NCBI GenBank assembly: GCA_028751875.1
Contig: CM054165.1
Span: 29,202,335 to 29,266,334 of the forward strand
Direction: 5' to 3'
DNA from: Rapana venosa
Lineage: Eukaryota; Mollusca; Gastropoda; Neogastropoda; Muricidae
Length of the DNA: 64,000 nt
Positions 1 through 9,799 of this stretch are shown here, piece after piece. The first letter of the stretch is position 1; every line of letters begins with the position of its first letter. The position numbers and the translations under genes were made by a program. The notes beneath the pieces were generated by a model. The model ran no database searches. It worked only from the letters and a program-made list of their open reading frames with translations, and had not been told where the DNA came from.

Positions 1-127
1 CCATGGCCTCTGTGTTTCACAGCATAAGGGTCATGGTTATTTTTGTCTGATGAAATGAACACCACAGATTCAGTAGTGGCTTGGCTGCAAACCAGGCACC
101 TGTTGTATGTGACTGTTGGATGCACAG

Positions 128-388
128 TCACTTGGTCATGGTGCCAGCACGCTTCCTGAATCTCCTCCTCCTCCTGGTAAGAGCAGGCCTAGTTTCCTGC
201 AAAAAATCCATGACCATGCAGACACTTTGTGAAGGAAACGGAAGGCCCATCTTTGTTTCTGCAAACTTCTGAAGCTGCCAGTCAGCAGAGAAAAGACGCT
301 CAGCCAAGAACTTCAACTGGCTGTGCACACAGTTCCTCCACCAGTTTATGGATGTCTCCTCACGGCAGTCATTTCCCCCCATTTTCTG
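128..388 (-). CDS. Candidate terminal coding exon, unidentified protein
   Basis: On the minus strand, after an AG at 390-389, an open frame runs to a stop at 130-128. It includes NWWRNCVHSQLKFLAERLF, then SADWQLQKFAETKMGLPFP, and ends in a five-Arg run and RKRAGTMTK. The composition is protein-like (Trp, Phe and charged residues well mixed, no simple repeats), unlike most frames here. No poly(A) signal is visible in the remaining 127 bases. It could be the end of the gene starting at 4667 (phase 0 fits) or of the one starting at 14636. Not recognised. Confidence 0.35.
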   Translation of the reverse strand, partial: QKMGGNDCREETSINWWRNCVHSQLKFLAERLFSADWQLQKFAETKMGLPFPSQSVCMVMDFLQETRPALTRRRRRFRKRAGTMTK

Positions 389-399
389 CTGTACTTAGA

Positions 400-1510
400 C
401 GATGGAACTTGACCCCTGATGTGCTTATTTTAAGCTCTGGCACCGACCAGATGCACTGGTCCAGTTTGGCGCCATCAAGATAGCGTGGCGTGCTTTCCAC
501 TGTTTCAGCGGGGGAAAGTGGCCACACAGATTTTAATTTCCAACTTCTAAGTGCTTGTTGATACGTTTGTCATTTTCTTCAGCGCTACATTCAGGTGTAT
601 TCAGTGCAGTGTTCTCTTGTTGTTGTGGAGACGTAAATTTGAACAAGTACAGCACTTTTGTGTTGGCGTCATAAACAAAAATAACAGATAGATTGGATGT
701 TCTCACCAGATAGCTCTTCTTTGTTTAGTATTGAGAGTGATCATTTCTGTGCTAGTGACGTAAATTGATTGCAATTTTCCTCCTGAAATCGTTTAAGTTT
801 CACTTTGGCAAAGTCAGGAATGTAATGTTAATGTTTGATTTTTAAGCTGAATCAACTTTTGTTGTATTTAGGATACATGTTCATCAGTTTTGAAGGGCTC
901 AAATTTGGGCAAAATCTTGTGTGTTTGCTGTCTGAATCTAGCCTAGGCTTAGTGCCTGTGTGTGTTAAGAGGATAGGCGGGCCACACGCACACAGTGGGC
1001 TTGTCTCCTGTAGGCCTAGCCTAGCCCAGATCTGTAGCCTTAGGCTTAGGCCTGCCGCGCGAGCATGTGTACGTGCTACTAGGCTTGAGATGCTGTGAGG
1101 AGGAGGAAGGGGAGGGATGAAGAAACGAGAGGGGTGTGGGGGTAAAACGGTCGGGGCGCGCTAATTTTAGCACTCTGCCTGAACCTTTGACTGAGCGCTG
1201 CTGTGTCCTTTCTTGGTGTTAGAACTTTGCACAAAACACGCTTTCCTTTGGAAATAAGAATTCTGGTTTCCCAGTCATACCAGATAAGTTCTCCATTGTG
1301 ACCAAAAAGTGTGATGATGTGATAAACCAAACATGTGCAAGCCACATTCAGAACATTCACCATAGCAGCAAGCTTTCTTCTTTGGGTCGCGTGTAACGAG
1401 TTGTACAGCATGCCACTCATGGCCGATCCAGCATTTCGCTATGTTAGAGCCAAATCAGGTTATCTCCACTGCACCCACAGAAGATGGTATTTATTATTAT
1501 TATTATTATT
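400..1510. other. Unassigned single-copy sequence
   Basis: No repeat family is recognised here. A minus-strand frame at 1420-1079 (SGMLYNSLHATQRRKLAAMV and onward) is moderately protein-like and contains a GTATGA, but it lacks a convincing acceptor. A phase-2 entry from the exon at 2009, through the AG at about 1470, would stop after nine codons. I leave it unassigned. Confidence 0.5.
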
Positions 1511-1514
1511 ATTA

Positions 1515-1672
1515 TTTATTTTTATCATTCTTTTATATCGAGGATAATTGAATAAGCACTTATGTGCTTTTTTACATATAGTCCCCGTGTGTATGCAGTT
1601 TTGTAAATTTTTGTCATCTGTTCCCACCGGCACACAATGGCCTACTCTTACGAAAAGCGGAACAGGATTTAA
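1515..1672 (-). mobile_element. SINE-1 fragment (3-prime half)
   Basis: Reads from the ATTCTTTTATATCGAGGATAAT tail, through the AAGCAC/GTGCTT stem and the CACAATGGCCTACTC block, to GGAACAGGATTTAA. It is the first of about 20 copies in the window. An ATT microsatellite abuts its tail. Confidence 0.8.
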
Positions 1673-1889
1673 CGATGTATGAGTGTGTGTGTGCTTGGAT
1701 GCGTGGGCATACTGGTGCGCAAACGAGTGTTTGTTATTTTTCTTAGGCGAGTTTATAACTGGCTGAGGTATTGCTGATTTGTGGGAGCTTTTTTTATATT
1801 GTGATGGGTGCATGCTGATGTTCAGATACCGTGTTGTGGTATTTTCCTCCTGTGTGATATTGTGTTTACATGCTCACTGTTTTTTAGTA

Positions 1890-1975
1890 CGGCTTGTAAC
1901 CTGCTTGAATTTCTCTGTCTCTGAGATAATAAAGTGTCTGAACTGAATTCAACTGAACTGAAAATTCTGATAAAT
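1890..1975 (+). repeat. 3-prime tail of a retrotransposon-like repeat
   Basis: TCTGAGATAATAAAGTGTCTG followed by a run of AACTGAATTC-type pentamers. This looks like an AATAAA-containing retroelement end with a short tandem tail. It overlaps the open frame downstream of the candidate exon at 2225-2009, so it marks where that exon should end. Confidence 0.45.
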
Positions 1976-2008
1976 CCTGCCAAAGTTTCTTTGTTCGCTG
2001 TCACATAC

Positions 2009-2225
2009 TTCCCACAGCTATCCGGGTCTTCTTTCATTCTCTCTCCGAGAGCTTTACCCTTCTCAGCACGTGATAAAATTCTATTTTTAGGAGGGGGAGG
2101 GGGTGGGGGAGGACCGGAAGGAGGGGGAGGAAGGTCTGAAGGTTCCGATGTTGATGAAGGGATGGATCTTTTCCGCGCAAGTCGTCTGCATCGTCGTAGT
2201 TCTGCATCAGGATCTGCCATCGTTG
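2009..2225 (-). CDS. Candidate internal coding exon, proline-rich, unidentified
   Basis: On the minus strand a strong acceptor (a long pyrimidine tract ending ACTCACAG) precedes base 2225. A GTATGT donor follows base 2009. The exon is 217 bp and open in the frame set by the 14.6-kb exon. Joined that way it continues ATMADPDAELRRCRRLARKRS, then a proline run of eight, then KNRILSRAEKGKALGERMKEDPDSCG. The alternative phase-0 frame, which the 4.6-kb exon would impose, meets a stop before the donor. A separate repeat tail starts just downstream (about 1890-1970). The family is not recognised; a basic, proline-rich nuclear protein is a guess. It could also begin at its own ATG (2220). Confidence 0.4.
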
Positions 2226-2599
2226 CTGTGAGTAAGAAAGAGACAGATTGGGGCAAGGGGTTAGACAAGGACAAAAGAAAAAATAAAATTGTTGGAGACT
2301 ATCTCAAATAACGTAAACAACCACCCTACCCCATTCCTTTTTTTTTTTGAGGGGGGGGGGGGGGGGGGATTGTTGTTTATACACAATTTGCAACACAAAA
2401 AAAAACTGTTATAGACTTATCTCAAATGATGTAAGCACCACCACCACCACCCTCCCCCCAGTTTAAATTTTTTTTTTTTAAACAATCCGATTAATTTTAT
2501 TTCAAACCGATTTAGGACTGTTGGTTTTAAAGTTCTTTTTATTCTCTCTCTCTCTCTGTCTCTCTTTCTCTCTCTCTCTCTCTGAACACAACACCTGTG

Positions 2600-2867
2600 T
2601 GCATGCTGGGTTGTTTTTTTCTCCTGTCATCTGTTTCTACCTGCACACAATGGCCTACTCTTCTGAATGGTTGAACAGGTTTTTAACGCGTGCGCAATAT
2701 GTTTCGGATGTGTTCACACACATGGCCTCGTTTTATAGTCTCATCCAAAGGACTTTGACATTCAGTTCGATTTTTTCGTCAAACTGGGAAGAAAGGGCAA
2801 GGCTGGGAATGGAACCCAGAACCTCACGGTTTACTTGTTGGCAGGCGAACGTCTTAACCATCCTGCC
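2600..2867 (-). mobile_element. SINE-1b copy
   Basis: Same middle and 3-prime blocks as SINE-1. Its head (reverse strand) reads GGCAGGATGGTTAAGACGTT, then GCCTGCCAACAAG, and a B-box-like GGTTCCATTCC. A CCCAGTTTGACGAAAAAATC segment replaces the SINE-1 linker. The 5-prime end is complete; the A-rich tail is lost. Confidence 0.75.
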
Positions 2868-2880
2868 AACCTCCTTGGTT

Positions 2881-3145
2881 TTGTTATCAATGCTAGTCTT
2901 GTACATTTAAAGATGAATGGGTTCCCAATGTTGACAAGGAAAAAAAGGAAACAAAACGATAAACAAAACAAAAAAAGCCCATCCTCATGATGTGGTTTTC
3001 ATCATAACTGATCACAGATTGTAAATCTTCACGAGTTTGAAAAATGTTAAATGTAGGATTTTCAGCATAGTATCCTATCTCTCAAACTTGATTTAATCAG
3101 AAGATTATATTTGAAGCATACAGGGGGGAGAAAAAAGTCGTCGGA
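2881..3145. other. AT-rich spacer
   Basis: No gene, RNA or repeat recognised. Confidence 0.6.
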
Positions 3146-3149
3146 ACCA

Positions 3150-3510
3150 ATTACGAGTTACAGTTGTGACGAGAAACGCTGAGCTGTATTCCGCTCACAT
3201 CTGCCCAGTTGGAGAATGTGCAAAGTTGATGATCTGAAGTCTGTAGCTAGTACCCATAGACCGCGCTGGTTTGGGCACGTTCAATGGAAAGCAGACCACC
3301 ACATCATAAAAAGAGCAATGAACTTCGTAGTGGATGGAAAGAGACCAAAGGGAAGACCTAGCAAACCTGGGCTGCCTGTATTGCAGATGATCTTAGAGAA
3401 AGGGGCATAAATAAGGAGGAAGCTCAAAACAGAGAGAGATGGAGAAGGCTCATCAATGTCAAACCTCTTCCCCTGGGAGAAGCATGACAAAAAAGGAAGA
3501 AGAACTGCGC
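3150..3510 (+). mobile_element. LINE-2 family, 5-prime-truncated 3-prime fragment
   Basis: Encodes remnants of the C-terminal end of a non-LTR retrotransposon ORF2: WRMCKVDDLKSVAS, then RWFGHVQ-KADHHIIKRA, then KRPKGRPSK. This R-WFGHV pattern with a GRP motif is typical of LINE ORF2 C-termini. The frame is broken after about 65 residues. It ends in AAAAAAGGAAGAAGAA. Two more copies lie at 39.3 and 63.4 kb. Confidence 0.8.
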
Positions 3511-3609
3511 AGTTTGCAGCAAACATTAACATCACTGTGATGATGTTCAGCGTGCATGAGTCTAAGGCTGAATCATTACACCTAACAACAATAGTGTAGA
3601 TCAATCACT

Positions 3610-4430
3610 TCCCCGAAATCAACACTAGAAATCTTTTCTTTTTTTTAAATTTGTAAAAAAAAAAAGCCAGAAATTTGTCATGGGGGATTTGTAACCAAGA
3701 GGGTGGGGGGGGGGGAATAAATAGCACAGTAGATCACAGGCATGATATGATACCATTATCATTCAGTTTCCTGTCATGACTAGCACAACCTGAGTGTTTT
3801 GCAGCCAAATTTCAATGTGCTATCTGGCTAACAGAGTTGCTGCAGGGTGATATTTTTAACATAACCAAATTATTCGTATGAAGAATCAATGACAGAACGA
3901 CAAAAACACAAGACTAATTTTGTGTATGCTTCTAAATCTAACGATCATACAAGAAACCACGCATTCATGGTTTCCCGTCACAACCAACGCGATTAATACA
4001 TGAGTTTATAGATCAACGAAAACATCCCCTTAAAATACATCTAAAAATTTTTTAATTTCTGTTGCAAATCTAGTTTCTAATGGCTCGAAATAAAACATGT
4101 AGAACATTTATAAAAGAAAGTCAAATTTTTATTAGAATGTTACAGTCCGTACAAGAAACCATACTGTTTTTGTTTCTTGTCTTAACCGTAACGCTGCACA
4201 CAAAAAACTGGATCTATTTAATATTTTGTGCAATGTTTATTTTCCGCACACCAACAACCTTTTCCAGTTTACAGTAGATGGCTTTTTATTTCTTTATGAG
4301 TAAGAGTAACCGGTCATCAAATGAAACAATCGGTAAATGTACCCACAGCTAACAAGCCAAAGCTAATGACAAGAATAGACAAAATACAGAGAACCTGAAA
4401 AAAAACCCAGTACTTTCATGTTTTAAAGCA
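3610..4430. other. AT-rich spacer
   Basis: Homopolymer runs of A and G near 3650-3715; otherwise no feature recognised. Confidence 0.6.
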
Positions 4431-4538
4431 AAATTAAGATTCTCTAAACCATGGTTGGCAAAAGTAAAATACTTTGAAAAGAAAATACTCTTTTTTCTTC
4501 AAATAAAAAAAAAATGCAATAGAAGCGAGTAAACTCAC

Positions 4539-4667
4539 CTTTATCAAATGCTGCTGTCGTTTAGCAATTGGTCGTGATGTGAGAAAACTTGGAAGAAGCC
4601 AAAGACTGCACCTCTGATATAGCATCGCGATGTTCTTTTGGACGGAAAAAATACATGCCAGAGACAT
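4539..4667 (-). CDS. Candidate first coding exon with mitochondrial-presequence-like N-terminus
   Basis: ATG at 4667-4665 opens 43 codons beginning MSLACIFSVQKNIAMLYQRC and ending AKRQQHLIK. They stop at a strong donor, G|GTGAGT (4538-4537), phase 0. The peptide has basic and hydrophobic residues and no acidic residue, as expected of a mitochondrial targeting sequence. Two CRE/ATF-like motifs lie 75-100 bp upstream. Its partner exon is not clear. The exon at 2225-2009 does not fit, since it hits a stop in phase 0; the one at 388-128 would fit by phase. Function unknown. Confidence 0.4.
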
Positions 4668-4739
4668 TTTCGGTCAAGGTAAAGTGCCGGCGCTAAAAAT
4701 CTCGGTCAGCGAAGGAATGTGCTGGGTTTTGCACCAGAT

Positions 4740-4763
4740 TTACGTCATTTGGTTGTGACGTTA
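4740..4763 (-). promoter_or_regulatory. Two CRE/ATF-like motifs
   Basis: TTACGTCA at 4740-4747 (TGACGTAA on the minus strand) and TGACGTTA at 4756-4763. Both are close matches to the cAMP-response/ATF element and sit where a core promoter for the minus-strand exon at 4667 would be. Confidence 0.3.
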
Positions 4764-4769
4764 AAAAAT

Positions 4770-5565
4770 GGAAACAATGTTGATCATCTGGAGTTTCAAG
4801 TCATGAATGAGGATAGGAACTCCAGCTGATCAAAAATGATGTTTTTATATATGTTCACTGTTCTACTTTATCAGTGGTAGCTATATAGTATAATGTGTTG
4901 ATGACATTGTATAGTCCTTTGTGAGTGATTTGTTAAATTAATGCCCAGATGTTGTTTCAAATTCCCAAGCAAAAACACTTCATTTCTTTTTCATGAACAT
5001 TTAAACAGAGGGCAGATTAAATACCTGCTACAGTCGTGACCCTTGGTTTCCAAAGTTAGGCCCAATTTTAATACAAACTGTTTCAAATTAGCAGTCTTTG
5101 AAGTCAGAATAACAATCTGAATAAAGTATGCACCAAATGTCACAAATCCGCCATGTTGGAATGATCAAATTTTGTAAAAATAAAAAAAAAATAAAACTTT
5201 TAATCTAAACAAAAGCACAAATTCTCATCAAAATATTTTAATTCTATTTTCTTCAATTCAAACATAACCAGTAGACAGTATTCACCACAATTTTTTAAAG
5301 GACATTCAGTCAAATGGTAGATCTGTGTTTGAAGTAAGTCACTATCACAGTATCGATCCGGTCTCACATGTTTTTAAGAATGACCCATACACTGTGTGAG
5401 AAAGAATACAAGGATTTTAAGACTAAGCACTCACAATATCACTAATAGTTTTTACTGTTAACACTTTAAGAATGTTATAAGCCGTAAACTATAACAGTTT
5501 TATTAACTCACTCCCCACTGGCCGATTTTTTAGTATGCGTATCTCTGTATACTTATTTTATTTAT
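4770..5565. other. AT-rich spacer
   Basis: No gene or known repeat recognised. Confidence 0.6.
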
Positions 5566-5569
5566 TTCA

Positions 5570-5700
5570 TTTTATTCTTTTATATCAAGGATAATGGAAT
5601 AAGCACTTATGTGCTTTTTTAAATCCAGTCCCCGTGTGTATGCGGTTTGTAAATTCTGTCATCTGTTCCCACCGGCACACAACGGCCTACTCTTACAAAA
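5570..5700 (-). mobile_element. SINE-1 fragment (3-prime third)
   Basis: From the ATTCTTTTATATCAAGGATAAT tail to CGGCCTACTCTTACAAAA, then truncated. Confidence 0.8.
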
Positions 5701-6009
5701 ATACTGGCCATTTGTGTTTATTAGTTTTTTAAAAAATTCATAACTAAAAAGATACTCAACACAAGTACATGAAATTTTTAGGGTTGATTGTTGACATGTA
5801 GGTGGAAGGTCAAGGTCAAAAGCCATCTTGCATCTGCCAGATTCTCGAACAAAAGACATCATTGAGCCACACACAAAAAAACCTCGGAAGGTCCAATCCT
5901 GCGATCACAGTGATTCGTAGGCAAATGTTCTGCACAAGACCACTGTGATCGCAGTTGTACGTAGGGAGTGAGTTAAAACAGATTACTGCACAGACCTACA
6001 CCACTCTCT

Positions 6010-6010
6010 G

Positions 6011-6050
<40 letters not shown>
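6010..6050. repeat. (CA)n microsatellite
   Basis: About 20 CA units. Confidence 0.95.
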
Positions 6051-6051
<1 letters not shown>

Positions 6052-6227
6052 TGTATATATTACCTCTCTGCACAGTGTCTGCTATCAGCCAAGATCCGAA
6101 CTGCGGGGAGAATCGAACCACCTCACACACGGTTTTGCTCTTTGCGCTTCCACACAACAGGTACATGGTGCCTTGCTCTGCAGAAAACACACCAGCAATA
6201 ACGGTTACAGGTGACGGAGGATATCCT

Positions 6228-6500
6228 CCCCCCCCCCCCCCTCCTCCTCCTTCTTCTTCTTCTTTCTTCTTCTTCTTCTTCTTCTTCTTCTTTCTTCTTC
6301 TTCTTCTTCTTCCTCCTCCTCCTCTCCTCTTCCTCTCTCCTCTTCTTCTTCTTCTTCTTCTTCTTCTTCTTCTTCTTCTTCTTCTCTTCTCTTCTTCTCT
6401 TCTTCTTCTTCCTCCTCCTCCTCTTCTTCTTCTTCTTCTCTCTCCTCCCACTTCCTCCTTCTTCTTCTTCTTCTTTTTCTTCTTCTTCTCCTCTTTCTTC
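6228..6500. repeat. (C)n then (TTC/TCC)n microsatellite, about 270 bp
   Basis: A run of C followed by a long, imperfect pyrimidine-only trinucleotide tract. It directly abuts the 5-prime end of the SINE-2 copy at about 6500. Long open frames here (poly-Phe/Ser/Leu, or poly-Arg/Lys/Glu on the other strand) are low-complexity artefacts. Confidence 0.95.
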
Positions 6501-6850
6501 TTCGTCATTGTCATTGTATGCTCAGACAGCAACTATTGTCTGTCATATGAGCAAAAATGCACTGCGCTGCCATTAACAGTTAAGTGCCTGACAAGTCAGG
6601 CCCACAACATCCAACTTCAGCATGACTAAAAAAAATGTTATCTTCTAAGTTTTTCTGGGGGGAAAAAAAAGGAGAATGGAGATTATGGACCAAGGAGAAA
6701 GAAAATAAGACGAGCAGGAAGTGACAGGCAGAAAAGGAACAAGGCAGAAACAAAGAGAAGGATAGAAAAGAGGGAATTCCTAGCACAGGAATTTCCAGGG
6801 TGGGGATGCTGTTCATACTGAGAAACTCCCAGCATCCTTCCCTCCACAGG
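6500..6850 (+). mobile_element. SINE-2 copy
   Basis: Starts TCATTGTCATTGTATGCTCA, continues through CTGACAAGTCAGGCCC, a purine-rich block (GAAAAGGAACAAGGCAGAAA) and GGAATTCCTAGCACAGGAAT, and ends in a diverged GGGGATGCTG...CAGCATCC hairpin. No RNA polymerase III A or B box is visible. Confidence 0.75.
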
Positions 6851-7039
6851 GTAACATGTGATATAATTGTACTTTTTTTCCCTTTATTTTAGTGTTACAT
6901 TGAAGTTTTCTATTCTATATGCTGTCATAATAATTGATTCAAATTATGATTAAAAATTATACCTTTAAAAAAGAAGATTGTGTGATTTAGCACAAATGTT
7001 GCCATCTATCTACTACAATTCCAGCGGTTGCAGGATGGA

Positions 7040-7605
7040 GGGTGTGGAGGGTGGGGGTGTTGTTCCTCGGCTAAAGCTCCAAGGTTCACCAGCAGTGAGA
7101 TCTTCTTGCATATATATGTGACCGTTTTTGCCCATCATGAAGGTAATAATAATAATCATAATCATAATAATAATAATACTCATGTATGGAATTTATATAG
7201 CGCTGAATCTTGCTAAGGAACAAATCAAACCACTTACATTCAAAACATTCACACTTATGCAACCATTCATGAATATTTTTTAAAATCAATATCAAACACA
7301 CACGCATGCATGCACGCACAGCATGCATATACACAGTGATGGAGATGGAGGTGGCCGTTAAAGAGTATGGATAGATAATGAGAGGGAAGATTTTATTAAG
7401 GAAATAAATGTGTTTTAAGGCTGGATTTGAAAGTATCGAATGTAGGCTTTTGGCGAAGGGGCAGAGCAAGGTCATTCCAGATGGATGGGCCACAGAGAAG
7501 AGAAAGAGCGACGGCCAACAGTGGTTTGCTTGAATCTCGATGTTCGGAAGCACAGAGTAGACACATTGTGACTTTGGGAATGTATGCTGGGTATCTTTGT
7601 GTATG
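7040..7605 (+). mobile_element. SINE-7 copy split by a LINE-1 fragment
   Basis: Left part 7040-7142 (CTCGGCTAAAGCTCCAAGGTT to CATCATGAAGG) and right part about 7556-7605 (TTGTGACTTTGGGAATGTATG to CTGGGTATC) together make one SINE-7. Its intact order can be seen reversed at 32760-32900. Confidence 0.55.
7143..7555 (-). mobile_element. LINE-1 family 3-prime fragment
   Basis: On the minus strand it encodes remnants of an ORF2 C-terminus (TTVGRRSFS, WNDL-like, PKAYIRY/FDTF-like) followed by a 3-prime UTR. It ends AGATTCAGCGCTATATAAAT and an ATT microsatellite. Same family as 9800-11040. Confidence 0.7.
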
Positions 7606-7627
7606 TTTATTTTTTTATTTTTTTTTA

Positions 7628-7942
7628 TTTATCTTATTCTTTTATATCAAGGATAATGGAATAAGCAATTATGTGCTTTTTTACATTCAGTCCCTGTGTG
7701 TATGCGGTTTTGTAAATTGTCATGTTCCCACCAGCACACAATGGCCTACTCTTATGAAAAGCGGAACAGGATTTTAACATGTGCGCAAGATGTTTTGCGT
7801 GCGTTCGCACATGGGGCCTCGGTTTATAGTCTCATCCGAAGGACTTTTGGGGAGAGTACAGTCTGCACTGATGTTAACTGCAGGGGAAAATATCCCCTTG
7901 AACGGGAATCGAACCCGGGTTGTCAGATTGCGAGCGCAATGT
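7628..7942 (-). mobile_element. SINE-1 copy, nearly complete
   Basis: Tail to B-box region present (reverse strand: CCCGGGTTCGATTCCCG). The A-box end is replaced by the adjacent SINE-5. Confidence 0.85.
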
Positions 7943-7954
7943 TTATTTATTTAT

Positions 7955-8315
7955 TTATTATTTATACCACTTTGTCACATCAGATTTCTCTGCGTGAAAT
8001 TCGGGCTGCTCTCTCTCCCCGGGGAGAGCGTGTCGCCACAGAGCAGTGCCACACTTTTTTTTCTTTTTTTTTTTGTCTACAACTGCATTTGTTTCCCTAT
8101 CAGAGTGGCTTTTTTCTACAGAATTTCGCCAGGGACAACTCTCTTGTTGCCGTGGGTTCTTTTACATGCGCTAAATAATTTTTATAACACACAGGACCTC
8201 GGTTTATCGTCTTATCCGAAAGACTAGCGCCCAGACCACCACTCATGGTCTAATGGATGGGGGGAAAGTTTCGGGTCCAAACGGGATCTAACCACTAGGC
8301 TATCCCGTCCCCCTA
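7955..8315 (-). mobile_element. SINE-5 copy
   Basis: Carries TCTCTGCGTGAAATTCGGGC, GCTCTCTCTCCCCGGGGAGA and AACTCTCTTGTTGCCGTGGG. Its end, CTAACCACTAGGCTATCCCG, is shared with the SINE-1 head. A second, degraded copy lies at 30110-30510. Confidence 0.7.
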
Positions 8316-8319
8316 TATA

Positions 8320-8420
8320 CACAAAGGGGGCTGCACTTGAAGTTGACCTGGGAGATAATAAAAATCCCTTCCCTTAAAGTCACCAGAATCAAATCAGAAA
8401 TTATTAAAGAACAAAAAAAG
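8320..8420 (-). mobile_element. SINE-4 fragment
   Basis: Matches the middle and 3-prime part of the SINE-4 family (TGCACTTGAAGTTGACCTGG, GAGA, AATCCC). Confidence 0.6.
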
Positions 8421-8554
8421 TTACTATTTACTAAAAAAAAACCCAGCAATTATATTATTGGTTAGGACTCTTTTGTCTCAAGAGGATTCTCTTAAAACCT
8501 TTAAGTGCAAGCCCCTACATTCCCTTAGTAATATGATTTATTTATTTTATTTAT

Positions 8555-8772
8555 TTATTTATTCTTTTATATCGAGGATAATGGAATAAGCACTCATGTG
8601 CTTTTTTACATCCAGTCCCCGTGTGTATGCGGTTTTGTCAATTTTGTCATCTGTTTCCACCGGCACACAATGGCCTACTCTTCCGAAAAGTGGAACAGGA
8701 TTTAACGTGTGCGCAAGATGTTCTGCATGCGTTCGAACACGGGGCCTCGGTTTAAAGTCTCATCCGAAGGAT
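8555..8772 (-). mobile_element. SINE-1 fragment
   Basis: Tail to GTCTCATCCGAAGGA; head missing. Confidence 0.85.
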
Positions 8773-9194
8773 GATCAAAAGGGCAATGAGACATTGAGAT
8801 GATTTCCATCCAAATATAAAAAAAGAAAAAAGAATTAAACGTATACCTGATTTGGGGTGACGTAGTTTGCAGAAGGAGAGGTCATGCTCTTTGTTGCCGT
8901 CACTTTCAAACAACTTTTCTGAAAAACAACACACCACCGATGATAAAATTAATTAATTAATATATCTTTAGTATGATATTGATAATGGAGCGGATAGAAG
9001 ATTGAATGCATTATTTTATGATAAACAGGTAACTCAAATCACTCTTTTCTGCCAACCACTAAACTCAAAAAGTATGGTGGGCATGAACTCAAAACAGCTA
9101 TGACATACAAAATAATTAAACATATAAATACACATACATGGACAGATTTACACATGTACATATACATACTGCCATACTTTATTTTTTTTTTTTT

Positions 9195-9513
9195 TTTTAT
9201 TCTTTTATATTGAGGATAATGGAATAAGCACTTATGTGCTTTTTTACATCCAGTCCCCGTGTGTATGCGGTTTTGTAAATTGTCATCTGTTCCCAACGGC
9301 ATACAATGGCCTACTCCTATGAAAAGCGGGGCAGGATTTAACATGTGCGCAAGATGTTCTGCGTGCGTTCGCACATGGGGCCTCGGACTTTGGGGAAGAG
9401 TGGAGTCTGCACCGATGTTAACTCCAGGGGAAAATATCCCCTTGAACGGGAATCGAACCCTGGTCATCAGATTGCCAGCGCAATGTTCTAACCACAAGGC
9501 TATCCTGTCCCCC
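9195..9513 (-). mobile_element. SINE-1 copy, full length
   Basis: Complete from the ATTCTTTTATATTGAGGATA tail to the head CTAACCACAAGGCTATCCTG. On the element strand the A-box-like TAGCCTTGTGG and B-box-like GGTTCGATTCC indicate tRNA origin and a polymerase III promoter. About 20 tRNA-like bases precede the body. Confidence 0.88.
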
Positions 9514-9669
9514 AAGTCATGTTGAATCAACAAATTATACACTTGCAGACAGGGGTTTTTTGTGGGTTTTTTGTGTTTTTTTCGTGGAAGGCACTGCTCC
9601 TTTAGCAACACACTCACTGACTCAGCAGCCTGAATCAGTGAATTTCATGCAGACAAATTTGCTGACTGA

Positions 9670-9673
<4 letters not shown>

Positions 9674-9707
<34 letters not shown>
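9674..9707. repeat. (CA)n microsatellite
   Basis: About 17 units. Confidence 0.9.
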
Positions 9708-9710
<3 letters not shown>

Positions 9711-9799
9711 GTGACACACAAAAAACTCAGGATTCATTTCTCAATACTTGTGTTTGATTTTCTCAAGTTTTCAATAATCAATTTATGTTGAATAACTTT

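Noticed and set aside
1079..1420. 113-residue minus-strand frame as a gene
   Set aside because: Moderately protein-like, but without a convincing acceptor or homology I can name; left unassigned.
5996..6629. 178- to 192-residue frames rich in Arg/Lys/Glu or Leu/Phe/Ser
   Set aside because: Translation of the TTC/TCC tract plus a SINE-2 start; no protein signature.
9195..9513. tRNA gene
   Set aside because: A and B boxes are present, but no acceptor stem, anticodon arm or full cloverleaf can be drawn; it is the head of a SINE.
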